Source: Profftia lariciata
GTDB lineage: Bacteria > Pseudomonadota > Gammaproteobacteria > Enterobacterales > Enterobacteriaceae
Reading direction: 5' to 3'
Assembly: GCF_020541265.1 (NCBI RefSeq)
Contig: NZ_CP045925.1
Span: forward strand, 186,001-250,000
DNA length: 64,000 bases
Position numbers and translations under genes: made by a program. Shown piece by piece: positions 11,965 to 21,248 of the stretch. Each line of letters starts with the position of its first letter. The stretch's first letter is position 1. The notes under the pieces are model-generated. The model was not told the DNA's origin, did not search any database, and was given only the letters and a program-made list of their open reading frames with translations.

Positions 11965-13121
11965 GTACTACTGATTATTGTCTATAAAATCTCACATATT
12001 AGATTAATTGTTAATTATACATATCCAGATGAATAGTGCCAATGTATATATAGTGTGAGCTATAAAACCATATTTTATGCAAAGACAGCTAAGTTTATAC
12101 TAATTTGTTTGCCTGTTATATTTTTAATAACTACGAATTTTTTAGATCGATTATCTTCTATTTTAACTAGATGATGATTAATGTAATCATTAAAAGTATG
12201 CCATATAGTTAAGTTGCACTATAATTAATGTCCTGTATATTTGAGTAACTTTTACACCTGTATTTTTTAGTAATCAAGCAATTATCAGTTCAGCTCTTAT
12301 TTTAGTATTTATTTAATATAAATGTATAAGAAAGTTATTTATTTACCAGGATAATTAAATTTTTGATAATGATTATGCATATATTAGTATATATCTCATT
12401 TACTAAATCTTTTTCCTAATTTAATTCTTTAGAAGGTGTCTTTACATCTTCAGCTAGTTTATTTTACACTATAAATTCGTATTAATCTTATAGATAATAA
12501 ATTATATTTTGGTTTATTAAAGACTATTTCTTTAGTGAAGATATACTGTGATCTAAGTATATCTAAGTTTATTGTCTGTAATAAAATAATATAATAAAAA
12601 CTCTGCAATTATAGTATGTTTTATATTAATCATATTTTTTAATTGTTCAGCAATATTTATAATATTTTTAATAATGGATAACTTGATAAATAATCAATAA
12701 TTATTGTAATATAAATACTTTAAAATCTTTATTCATTAATCACACATTTTTTTAGCATGATCGTATAAACTAGCAGATATTTAATACTGACTAAATTGTT
12801 GTACTACTAATAAATGTTATTTAAAATGTACAGATGTATTATTTATTAAGGAGTTATAAATAATACAATTTACTTTACCAAGACAGCTGAATAAGTTACC
12901 TGAAACAAGATATGCTTCAATTATATTATTATCTCCTCTTTTAGCATATTCGAAATAACTCTACTGTTTTATCTTGCTAATTAGAAAAAATTAATTTTAG
13001 TAACATATTCACGTAAGAAGCCATTAGATGTTTGTTGTCTATCTTGCTTAGTATCTTTACATCTCCCATATGCGAGTTATAAATAGTAATCACGAAAAAT
13101 AAGAAAAAACATTTTTAACAT
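11965..13121 (-). pseudogene. lapB: decayed lapB (yciM), LPS assembly regulator
   Basis: Reading the minus strand from an ATG at 13121, six bases after the lapA stop, gives a degraded LapB. Family-like segments appear in order in different frames: FLREYVTKINFF (family RLSRDYVAGVNFL), then EAYLVSGNLFSCLGKVN (family EAHLTLGNLFRSRGEVD), then SLYDHAKKMCD near 12750 (family AGLYDRAEDMFN), and LTLYIHWHYSSG near 12020-12050 (family YTLYWHCPSC in the C-terminal metal-binding tail). The first stop is codon 15 (13077-13079); further stops and frameshifts follow. The length agrees with a full 389-codon gene. LapB normally works with FtsH to control LpxC and hence LPS amounts. The far end is approximate. 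Confidence 0.88.
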
Positions 13122-13126
13122 ATTCT

Positions 13127-13405
13127 TTATCCCTTAGAACTCATAGTAGATGATTGCTGCTCTAAGCGACGAATTTTACGTTTTGCGCGAGCTAAACCTA
13201 AACGAAGACGTAAATAAAACAAGCTACAAATAATCCAGCATAAAATAAATCCACTTGCAAAAAGTATAGCAAGTAATGTTGAGAGACAATATTCACCTTG
13301 AGCAATCAAATAATTAAATGAAACTACTTGATCATTATGTGCACCTAATGTCACGGAAAGCACAAAAATTACTAAAAAAATTAAAAAAATCAACAGAGAT
13401 TTCAT
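13127..13405 (-). CDS. lapA: lipopolysaccharide assembly protein A (inner membrane)
   Basis: The 92-residue protein matches E. coli LapA (YciS, 102 residues): an N-terminal membrane segment (about residues 4-22), SVTLGAHNDQVVSFNYLIAQGEY in the short periplasmic part, a second membrane segment (about 42-64), then the basic cytoplasmic stretch LARAKRKIRRLEQQ. The C-terminal tail is about ten residues shorter. AAGGACA lies just before the ATG, a good ribosome site. In E. coli lapA and lapB form an operon and act together on LPS assembly and LpxC turnover. Here the partner lapB directly downstream is destroyed, so LapA either works alone or is itself on the way to loss. Confidence 0.93.
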   Translation of the reverse strand: MKSLLIFLIFLVIFVLSVTLGAHNDQVVSFNYLIAQGEYCLSTLLAILFASGFILCWIICSLFYLRLRLGLARAKRKIRRLEQQSSTMSSKG

Positions 13406-15790
13406 ATATTGTCCTTTAAATTAAATTGATATTCTTAATTATAATACATAAAATTAATAGAAAGTACTTACATTAATAGTTGAGAGTTATATTATATTTT
13501 AAAGGCAATAATATATGTAGTATTAAATTATTATTTATAATAATTTTCATTTTATTATACATAATATTATATATTTATTATATGAATAAATATATTATTA
13601 ACAGACATAATATATAAAACAGATAATATAGAGATTAGTGAGTATTGAAATAATTAATGATCTTTAATAATTATTTTATATTAGTTACATTATTTTATTA
13701 GTGCGATAATATATATTATATATAAATTATAATAAATAATATTTAATTATATACATATATTAAAATATAATATAAATATAAAAGATTAAAATATAAATTT
13801 AATTTTTTAAAAATTAATATTTTCTTATACAAAATAATATTTTTCATATTTATTAAAGTTTATCAGAGCTTATAAAGTAATAAGCTAAAATAGCTAACAC
13901 AATGTTAATATCAATCATATTGTTCTAGCCATTATAATTTAAATTATATAAATTTACATTCTAATTCTACTTATAATTTACTAATCATATAAATAAATAT
14001 TACTTAAATATATTAAATAATAAATATTAAAATAATATTTATTTTCAATAATACTGTAAAATGTATCTTTTATATACTGTTGCTATATATTTTATTATTT
14101 ATACTATCAAATATTATGTAATGATAGTTATTAGTAAGTAATGAGTATTATTGATATAGTATATATTCATTATGACGAAAATCAGTTTTTAAATTTTAAT
14201 ATTATGATGTTAACCAATAATATATTATAAAATTTTTTGTAAAATAATTTTCTTCATTATAGTTTATTTAAAATGATATATAGTTAATATATAATATATT
14301 AAATAATAAAATTTTATAATGTTTTTTTTAAAAATTAATTATTTGATAGACAATATTTGATTATTTTGTGCCATTTAAGAATAAAATTATAAATTCTGAT
14401 AATTATAGAATATATGTACTACCAGTATGAGACGTAAATTATTTTTTTAACAAAAAATAATTTATAATAAATATTTTTAATTAATTTTGATAAGATTTTA
14501 TTATTAAGATGTACAATTTTATTAAATTATTATATTATTAATAGCACTTAATTAATTTTTTTAATTTTTACTATAAAAAGACGGATAGTATATTTTAAAA
14601 CAACATTTTATAAAATCATATTTTTTACAGTAACGTTATAATATATTATCTATCTTACAATATAATAAGAAGTGTTTATAATAAATCTTATATTAATTAA
14701 TTAAAAAAATTTATAACTGTATTATCTTTTAACGACACAATCAATAGGTAATAATTTGTTATTTATTATATACTATTTAATTACTGCGTAATTAATATAT
14801 TAATGATATCTTTTATGTATAAATGTAATTTTAGATATCATTATAACTATAAAACGCATTACATTAGACTTATATTAGTAGTAAGATCGGTACACTTTAT
14901 AAAGTACTCAATAAATCAGGCATTATCTCGGTATAATTTTAGTGAATCAATATTATCATTCAATGAAGAATACTTTTGTATTTTACTTATATCTTGAGTA
15001 AATTATTAATTATTTTTTGCATATTATTGAATAAAATATTTTTTATGATATTAGAATTTTCTAATAATTTTAAAAATTTTTTATACTTTCTTTTAAGAAA
15101 AATATTAAATACTTATGATATAGTCATGTATAATCTAATATGTTATCTAGCTAATATTTTTTATTTAAAAAAAATAAATTTATTAAATAATTGATATAAA
15201 TATTAAAAAATAATTTTATTTTTTAGATGGATAATATCTATTATTAATATTTTATAAAATTTTTTTTAAAAATATAAAAATATAATTTCTATGTTATTAC
15301 GAAATGAATTTAAGTTTACTCATACATTATAAATGTAGTATAGTCGAATTAATTTAATTAATATATTTAATTAGAAAAAAATATATTTTCTTTGCAGTTT
15401 TAACGATATATGTTATTATTATGGTAATTTAATTATATGCAAATCATTATTATTATCAATCATAATATATTTAATGTATCATATAAATATTAAAAATGAT
15501 ATTAACTATATTCAAACTTTTTTAGTTTACACTTAAAATTAATAATTTTTCATTGTATATTTTATTTTATGATATTCGTAGTTTACAAAAAAATAACATA
15601 GAATTAATCAATAAAATAAATTTATTGTAGCAAACAGTAAAAATACTGTATTATATGTTTATGCTACTATTTTTTTAAAAAAACATATTTTTATTAATGT
15701 TTTAATAAAATAAATAAATTAATGTTTTTTTGATTTTGAATTTTTTGTTGCATATAATTCTATTACTATTTAAAATATAAATTACTTAAT
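13406..15790. other. 2.4-kb AT-rich spacer between lapA and the tRNA cluster
   Basis: No gene is recognised. Two overlapping short plus-strand frames (14803-14997 and 14976-15194) are rich in Ile, Asn, Leu, Phe and Tyr as expected from random AT-rich sequence, lack ribosome sites and resemble nothing known to me. Confidence 0.55.
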
Positions 15791-15863
<73 letters not shown>

Positions 15864-15874
15864 TACCATTAAGT

Positions 15875-15959
<85 letters not shown>

Positions 15960-16080
15960 TTATAACATCGCTTAATTTAATACTTCGATAAGTATCTTTA
16001 ATAAAAAATATTAATATTTTGTAAATTATTTTATATAGATAGTAATATTTCAAGAATATATTAAACCAATTATAAAATAT
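15960..16080 (+). other. spacer inside the tRNA cluster
   Basis: These 121 bases separate tRNA-Tyr from tRNA-Gly and are presumably part of one precursor transcript. No gene is present. A minus-strand open frame covering 15829-16053 is only the antisense of the tRNA genes and is not a gene. Confidence 0.6.
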
Positions 16081-16155
16081 GCGGGCATTGTATAACGGTT
16101 ATTACTTCAGCCTTCCAAGCTGACAATGCGGGTTCGATTCCCGCTGCCCGCTCCA
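16081..16155 (+). tRNA. glyT: tRNA-Gly (anticodon TCC)
   Basis: The acceptor GCGGGCA pairs with TGCCCGC, the anticodon TCC is at 16114-16116 and the T-loop contains GTTCGATTC. Discriminator T and an encoded CCA (16153-16155) follow. It reads GGA and GGG glycine codons and occupies the third place of the cluster, as glyT does in E. coli. Confidence 0.98.
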
Positions 16156-16166
16156 AAAAAATATAT

Positions 16167-16239
16167 GCTGATATTGCTTAGTAGGTAGAGCACACCCTTG
16201 GTAAGGGTGAGGTCCCCAGTTCGATTCTGGGTATCAGCA
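16167..16239 (+). tRNA. thrT: tRNA-Thr (anticodon GGT)
   Basis: The acceptor GCTGATA pairs with TATCAGC and the anticodon GGT is at 16200-16202. The D-stem GCTT/GAGC contains one T-G pair where E. coli has a Watson-Crick pair. CCA is not encoded after discriminator A. In E. coli this gene is directly followed by tufB, which is missing here. Confidence 0.97.
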
Positions 16240-17440
16240 TGATTTTTATTAAAATTAACATTGTCATTAAACCAGTAAAATAGATATTAAAAAGTTTTAC
16301 ATAATAATTATTATTAAATAATAAATTTCTTTTTTGGATTATATATTATGCATATTTAAACTACTCTAGTTTTATAAAATTTTACTATTAATTGTATAAA
16401 TTTTATCAATGAATAAATAATAAATTCAATATTTTTTAGTAAAATATTTATTTTGATAAAAATCTTTTATAATACAACTTGTAAAGAATAAATAATTGAT
16501 TTTTTATTTAAAATATATAAAAAATATATTTTTATATATATTATGTACGGATAAGTATGACCTAAGTAAAAGTTATATAAAATTATTTGTATATATTAAA
16601 TACAAAATGAGTGAATTTATTTAAATAAATATATTTAATAAAATTAAAAAAGATTTATTTTAGATACATAATTATATTATTATAAAATATAGTTAATTAT
16701 TCTTCTAACAAATTTGAAGCAATCATGTTATGTGGTTTAATTAAATGAAATTAATATATTAATTAAATAATAATATTAAAATTATTTATTAAGAAAAATA
16801 AGATTATAATCCATGTTCCTTGTAATATTTATAGATATATCTTAGTTTAGTATGTGAAGATATTAATATATATATTTTTAAATTAGTTATATTTTATAAA
16901 AATAAAAAAACATTATTATAACTACTATGTTTTATAAAATCATACGCAGTATATGTATATCATTTAAATAATACAGTAATATATATGATATAGTTATAAA
17001 ATATAACTGCTTATTTTATTAAAATTTAAATCACTAAATTTATTTAGGATAAATCACTTCAATAGTAATAATAAAATATATTTTATATATTTAATGTTTA
17101 CTAAAAATAAGTATAATTATTAATGTAATATTTATACTTAAATTAGGTAATAGATAATATTTAATTTGATATGTAATAAAAAATATATTTTGATACTTAT
17201 TAAGTATGTTATATTATTATTTATCAAAAAATATTTTTATCATTAATGAAATACAAAAAATTTTTGAAAATTAAAATTTATTATATCGAATAAACAATAG
17301 ATACAAATATTTTATTTTTTATATTTAATAAATAAATTATACTAATTGCTTTTATTTTTTGAAGATGTTTATTATATTGTAAGTTCATTTGCACTGGTAA
17401 AAGGCCATTCTTTTTTATAATCTTGTTATAGGTTGGTTGT
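16240..17440. other. 1.2-kb eroded spacer at the expected tufB position
   Basis: In E. coli tufB (about 1.2 kb) lies between thrT and secE. The gap here has about that length but no legible EF-Tu segment: I looked for the GHVDHGKTTL region and found none. It also carries whatever promoter drives secE: a TATAAT at 17416-17421, about 20 nt before the ATG, is a possible -10 element, but no well-spaced -35 accompanies it. Confidence 0.6.
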
Positions 17441-17824
17441 ATGAGTACTAATATCAATGCTAAAAATAGTAAGTATAATCGAGATATTTTTAAATGGTTA
17501 GTTGTCATTATACTTTTATTACTTGCAATTATAGGTAACTTCTTTTATCGTAATTTTAATCTATTATTACGCTCTATATTAGTATTTTTTATTATATCTT
17601 TAGCTGGTATTATGGCAATGTTTACTACTCAAGGTAGGTCTGCTTTAGTTTTTGCCCGTGAAGCTCGCACTGAAATACGTAAAGTTATTTGGCCAACTCT
17701 GCATGAAACTTTTTATACAACATTAATTGTAGCGATTGTTACCGTTGTGATGTCACTAATTTTATGGGGGCTGGATAGTATTCTAGTCCGCATGGTATCC
17801 TTTATTACTGATTTAAGGTTCTAA
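17441..17824 (+). CDS. secE: Sec translocon subunit SecE
   Basis: SecE is the small essential clamp subunit of the SecYEG protein-conducting channel in the inner membrane. The 127 residues equal E. coli SecE in length and show its three membrane segments (about residues 19-36, 45-63 and 93-115). Between them lies the conserved amphipathic cytoplasmic helix, FAREARTEIRKVIWPT, the part essential for function, and the end SILVRMVSFITDLRF is conserved. AGGTTGG precedes the ATG at modest strength. nusG begins two bases after the stop, so both are translated from one message. Confidence 0.97.
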   Translation: MSTNINAKNSKYNRDIFKWLVVIILLLLAIIGNFFYRNFNLLLRSILVFFIISLAGIMAMFTTQGRSALVFAREARTEIRKVIWPTLHETFYTTLIVAIVTVVMSLILWGLDSILVRMVSFITDLRF

Positions 17825-17825
17825 G

Positions 17826-18371
17826 ATGTCTGAAGCCCCTAAAAAACGTTGGTATGTTGTTCAAGTATTTTCTGGCTTTGAAAGTCGTGTAGTACATGCA
17901 TTATCTGAACATATTAAACTACATAAAATGAACAATTTATTTGGTAAGATTATGGTTCCAACCGAAGAAATTGTTGAAATACGTGGCGGGCAACGTCGAA
18001 AAAGCGAACGTAAATTTTTTCCCAGTTATGTATTAATTCAGATGGTGATGGAAGATGCTAGTTGGCACTTAGTTCGTAATGTACCACGTGTGATGGGTTT
18101 TATTGGTGGAACTTCTGATCGTCCAGCTCCTATTAGTGATAAAGAAGTCAATGCAATTACTAATAGACTCCAGCAAGCTGGCGATAAGCCACGTCCTAAA
18201 ACTTTATTCGAACCAGGAGAAATGGTTCGTGTTAGTGATGGTCCATTTGCCGATTTTAATGGAGTTGTAGAAGCAGTAGATTACGATAAAAGCAGATTAA
18301 AAGTTTCAGTATCTATCTTTGGTCGTAGTACTCCTCTAGAGTTAGATTTTAGTCAAGTAGAAAAAAACTAA
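17826..18371 (+). CDS. nusG: transcription termination/antitermination factor NusG
   Basis: NusG binds the RNA polymerase clamp, increases processivity and links polymerase to Rho or to ribosomal protein S10. The 181-residue protein has the N-terminal NGN domain (KKRWYVVQVFSGFE to about residue 115) and a C-terminal KOW domain (PGEMVRVSDGPFADFNGVVEAV), the same length and layout as E. coli NusG. The secE stop TAA is separated from its ATG by a single base, typical of coupled translation. Confidence 0.98.
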   Translation: MSEAPKKRWYVVQVFSGFESRVVHALSEHIKLHKMNNLFGKIMVPTEEIVEIRGGQRRKSERKFFPSYVLIQMVMEDASWHLVRNVPRVMGFIGGTSDRPAPISDKEVNAITNRLQQAGDKPRPKTLFEPGEMVRVSDGPFADFNGVVEAVDYDKSRLKVSVSIFGRSTPLELDFSQVEKN

Positions 18372-18519
18372 TAAAATTATTAAATAATAAAGTTATTTTA
18401 TTAAACAAGAACTAAGATTAAAAAAATATTTTAAATATTTTATTTTTTATAATAATTTTATACTTGCTAGATAAACATTTATTAAGTAATTAATAATCTA
18501 TTATAAGGCGATATTGACC

Positions 18520-18948
18520 ATGGCTAAAAAAATACAAGCCTACATTAGACTACAAGTTGCAGCCGGTATGGCAAATCCTAGTCCACCAGTTGGTCCAGCT
18601 TTAGGTCAGAAAGGTGTAAATATTATGGAATTTTGTAAGGCATTTAATGCTAAAACTGAAAATTTAGAAAAAGGTTTACCTATTCCTGTTGTTATTACCG
18701 TTTACTCTGATCGTTCTTTTACATTTATTACTAAAACTCCTCCAGCAGCAATATTATTAAAAAAAGCAGCTGGTATTACATTAGGATCTTGCAAAACACA
18801 TAAAGATAAAGTTGGTCAAGTAACAAATGCTCAAATTCGTCATATTGCAGAAACTAAAGCAATAGATATGACTGGATCTAATATTGCAGCTAGGATGCGC
18901 TCTATAGAAGGCACTGCTCGTTCTATGGGTTTAGTAGTGGAGGATTAA
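18520..18948 (+). CDS. rplK: 50S ribosomal protein L11
   Basis: L11 shapes the GTPase-associated centre of 23S rRNA together with L10-L7/L12. The frame is open from TTG at 18514, but ATG at 18520 gives MAKKIQAYIRLQVAAG, the family N-terminus, and has AAGGCG at 18505-18510. The proline-rich NPSPPVGPALGQKGVNIM and the C-terminal GSNIAARMRSIEGTARSMGL are intact in 142 residues. It is co-translated with rplA, one base downstream. The 141-nt leader after nusG probably holds the rplKA promoter and the L1 autoregulatory site, which I cannot place exactly. Confidence 0.98.
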   Translation: MAKKIQAYIRLQVAAGMANPSPPVGPALGQKGVNIMEFCKAFNAKTENLEKGLPIPVVITVYSDRSFTFITKTPPAAILLKKAAGITLGSCKTHKDKVGQVTNAQIRHIAETKAIDMTGSNIAARMRSIEGTARSMGLVVED

Positions 18949-18949
18949 A

Positions 18950-19654
18950 ATGGCTAAGCTTACCAAGCGTATGCGCATAACTAAAGATAAAGTGAATACT
19001 ACTAAACAATATAATATTATTGAAGCTATTAATATCTTAAAGAATTTTGCTACTGTTAAATTTGTTGAAAGTGTTGATGTTGCTATAAATCTTGGAATTG
19101 ATGCTCGTAAATCTGATCAAAATATACGTGGTGCTACTGTTCTTCCACATGGCACAGGTCGTTTGGTTCGTATTGCTGTATTTACGCAAGGTATCAATGC
19201 TGAAGCTGCTAAATTAGCAGGAGCTGATTTGATAGGTATGGAAGATTTAGCAGATAATATTAAAAAAGGTTACATAAATTTTGATCGAGTAATTGCTTCC
19301 CCTGATGCAATGCATATTGTTAGTCAGTTAGGTTCTATTCTGGGACCACGAGGTCTTATGCCAAACCTTAAAATTGGTACTATAACTCATAATATTACTG
19401 CAGCTATTAAAAATGCCCAAGCTGGTCAAATTTGTTATCGTAACGATAAATATGGTATTATCCATAGTACTATTGGTAAAATTAATTTTAATTGCAATCA
19501 ATTAAAAGAAAATTTGGAAACTCTATTAGTTATTTTGAAAAAATCTAAACCAACAACTTCTAAAGGTATTTTTATTAAAAAAATTAGCATATCCACTACT
19601 ATGGGTGTTGGATTGTCAATTGAACAGGATAGTTTAACTTTATTAGCCAACTAA
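18950..19654 (+). CDS. rplA: 50S ribosomal protein L1
   Basis: L1 forms the mobile L1 stalk near the ribosomal E site and in enterobacteria represses its own rplKA message. The 234-residue protein matches E. coli L1 in length and shows the conserved MAKLTKRMRI start, RGATVLPHGTGR near residue 62, and LGSILGPRGLMPNLKIGT near 124. A terminator-like hairpin lies 36 nt after its stop. Confidence 0.97.
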   Translation: MAKLTKRMRITKDKVNTTKQYNIIEAINILKNFATVKFVESVDVAINLGIDARKSDQNIRGATVLPHGTGRLVRIAVFTQGINAEAAKLAGADLIGMEDLADNIKKGYINFDRVIASPDAMHIVSQLGSILGPRGLMPNLKIGTITHNITAAIKNAQAGQICYRNDKYGIIHSTIGKINFNCNQLKENLETLLVILKKSKPTTSKGIFIKKISISTTMGVGLSIEQDSLTLLAN

Positions 19655-19690
19655 TGTTATAAAAGAAAGAGCTCTAATTACTTTGAGATT

Positions 19691-19735
19691 TATGCGGGCG
19701 TTAGACTATCTAGAAATCTAACGCCCGCATATTTT
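19691..19735 (+). terminator. GC-rich hairpin after rplA
   Basis: A perfect 15-bp stem is formed by 19691-19705 and 19717-19731 around an 11-nt loop. It is strikingly GC-rich (GCGGGCG core) for this genome and is followed by ATTTTATAT. Its place between the rplKA and rplJL units suggests a terminator or attenuator separating L11/L1 from L10/L7-L12 expression. The T-run is imperfect. Confidence 0.75.
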
Positions 19736-19859
19736 ATATAAATATTTTTAATATATACAATTATTAATATAATACATAGTATTTTTTATTTAAGATATAA
19801 TGTACTTGATAAACTTATTATCTACCATGTAGATAAATTATAAATCAATATCATCAATT

Positions 19860-20007
19860 AACTTGCTCAAAGGTCATAGACCTAAAACATTGTTAATTAC
19901 TAAAAATTTCATTTATTATATTCTTTAAAGTCTATACCGTTTCGGTATTAGGTAATATTTATTTCCGGGAAAATCATTACCCGGTTGTGGTCTAGGAGCT
20001 AAAGCTA
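19860..20007 (+). promoter_or_regulatory. putative L10 autoregulatory leader of rplJ
   Basis: The untranslated region before rplJ keeps two small GC-containing stems: ATACCG/CGGTAT around TTT at 19934-19948, and CCGGG/CCCGG at 19965-19984, the latter within ATTTCCGGGAAAATCATTAC. In E. coli the rplJ leader binds the L10-(L7/L12)4 complex and represses translation. Position, stems and retained GC content in an AT-rich genome support the same role. Exact limits and the binding core are inferred. Confidence 0.6.
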
Positions 20008-20505
20008 ATGGCATTAAATCTTCAGGACAAAAAAGCAATTATTGCTGAGGTCATAGAAGTAACCAAAAGCGCACACTCTGCTGTTATAGCTAACTCTTGT
20101 GGTATAACCGTGGATAAAATGACTCAATTACGCAAAATAGGACGTGAATCTGGTGTTTACATGCGTGTTGTACGCAATACTTTAATGCGACGAGTTGTAG
20201 TAGGTACTCCTTTTGAATGCCTTACAAATCAGTTAATTGGTCCTACTTTAGTTGCATTTTCTATGGAATATCCAGGTGCTGCTGCCCGTTTATTCAAAAA
20301 TTTCATGAAAGCTCATGTAACATTTAAAATCAAAGCTGCAGCTTTTAATGGTAAACTAATTACAGGAGATCAGATAGATTATTTAGCGGCCATGCCAACT
20401 TACAAAGAAGCAATAGCATGCTTTATTGCAGTCATAAAAGAAGCTTCTGTAGGTAAATTATTGCGTACTTTTACTGCATTATGCGATCAGAAAAAAGTTA
20501 CTTAA
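20008..20505 (+). CDS. rplJ: 50S ribosomal protein L10
   Basis: L10 anchors the L7/L12 dimers on the ribosome and recruits translation factors. The product has 165 residues, the same as E. coli L10, starting MALNLQDKKAIIAEV and containing SCGITVDKMTQLRK and VRNTLMRRVV. TAGGAG at 19993-19998 is a good ribosome site. The C-terminal helix that binds L7/L12 is present, although its final residues diverge. It precedes rplL by 65 nt in the conserved order. Confidence 0.97.
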   Translation: MALNLQDKKAIIAEVIEVTKSAHSAVIANSCGITVDKMTQLRKIGRESGVYMRVVRNTLMRRVVVGTPFECLTNQLIGPTLVAFSMEYPGAAARLFKNFMKAHVTFKIKAAAFNGKLITGDQIDYLAAMPTYKEAIACFIAVIKEASVGKLLRTFTALCDQKKVT

Positions 20506-20570
20506 TCAGCTATTCTTATTAATTTATTTGCCTACTTATTATAAAATTCTAAATTTTAGGAACAATTCTT

Positions 20571-20936
20571 ATGTCTATCTCTAAAGACGATATCTTGAAT
20601 GCGGTTTCCGAAATGTCCGTAATGGACGTTGTTGCCTTGGTCACCATGATGGAAGAAAAATTCGGTGTTGTTGCTACTGTTCCTACTGTTGCTCCTGTAG
20701 GTCCAGCTGAAACTATTGAAGAAAAAACTGAGTTTGATGTTATTTTAAAAACTATTGGAGCTAATAAAATTACTGTTATTAAAGCAGTACGTAGCGCTAT
20801 TGGTCTGGGCTTAAAAGAAGCTAAAGATTTAGTTGAGTCTGCACCAACTACATTAAAAGAAGGTATTAATAAAGAAGATGCCGAGACTCTAAAAAAATCT
20901 TTAGAAGAAGCTGGTGCTGAAGTTGAAATCAAATAA
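20571..20936 (+). CDS. rplL: 50S ribosomal protein L7/L12
   Basis: This stalk protein is present in several copies per ribosome and stimulates the GTPases of translation. The 121 residues comprise the dimerising N-terminal domain (to about residue 33), a flexible Ala/Pro/Val hinge (about 34-51) and the factor-binding C-terminal domain with KITVIKAVRSAIGLGLKEAK and the final EEAGAEVEIK. An AGGA lies 10 nt before the ATG. The opposite-strand frame over the same bases is a shadow. Confidence 0.98.
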   Translation: MSISKDDILNAVSEMSVMDVVALVTMMEEKFGVVATVPTVAPVGPAETIEEKTEFDVILKTIGANKITVIKAVRSAIGLGLKEAKDLVESAPTTLKEGINKEDAETLKKSLEEAGAEVEIK

Positions 20937-20972
20937 ACTTACTATTTAGTTGCAACTTATGCAGGAATACCG

Positions 20973-20998
20973 TGGCTGGTAACAAAAAGTACCAGCCA
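20973..20998 (+). terminator. rplL-rpoB intergenic attenuator hairpin
   Basis: Arms 20973-20981 and 20990-20998 form a perfect 9-bp stem (TGGCTGGTA/TACCAGCCA) with an 8-nt A-rich loop, followed by TTTATGCTGTAA. From memory the E. coli rplL-rpoB spacer carries a very similar GGCTGG hairpin followed by TTTTTGCGCTGTAA. There it acts as a partial terminator that lowers rpoBC transcription relative to the ribosomal genes. Conservation of stem and flank suggests the same role here. Confidence 0.82.
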
Positions 20999-21248
20999 TT
21001 TATGCTGTAAAAATGTTTATAGTATTTGATATTTTAGTTATTGTTATTTTCTTAAAATTTATTTTTATTTTAATTTAGCATATTCGCAGTATTGTACCTA
21101 TTTAACTTCAAAGTACAAATCATTAAATAATATAAAAGTGAGACAATAGTATTCTAAAATACTTATGCCTTTCGGTAACACAATGGTGTTACATAACCTA
21201 TTCTGCCAATAAAAGAGTAGGTTACTGATCAGCTAGCTGAGGAACTCT
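20999..21248 (+). promoter_or_regulatory. rpoB leader
   Basis: The rplL-rpoB spacer totals 312 nt, close to the length in E. coli. After the attenuator it holds a small CGGTAACACAATGGTGTTAC hairpin around 21174-21193 and ends with the ribosome site GAGGAAC just before the rpoB ATG. No gene is present. The second hairpin may be an RNA-processing structure; that is inference. Confidence 0.5.

Noticed and set aside
14803..15194. Two overlapping plus-strand frames of 64 and 72 codons
   Set aside because: Composition is low-complexity, neither has a ribosome site, they overlap in different frames, and nothing similar is known to me.
16240..17440. Readable tufB remnant
   Set aside because: None of the strongly conserved EF-Tu segments could be found, so no pseudogene is called.
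17281..17508. Minus-strand frame overlapping the secE start
   Set aside because: It covers the secE leader and first codons antisense and has no similarity or ribosome site.
20549..20932. 127-codon minus-strand frame over rplL
   Set aside because: Shadow of rplL caused by its codon pattern; rplL is certain.
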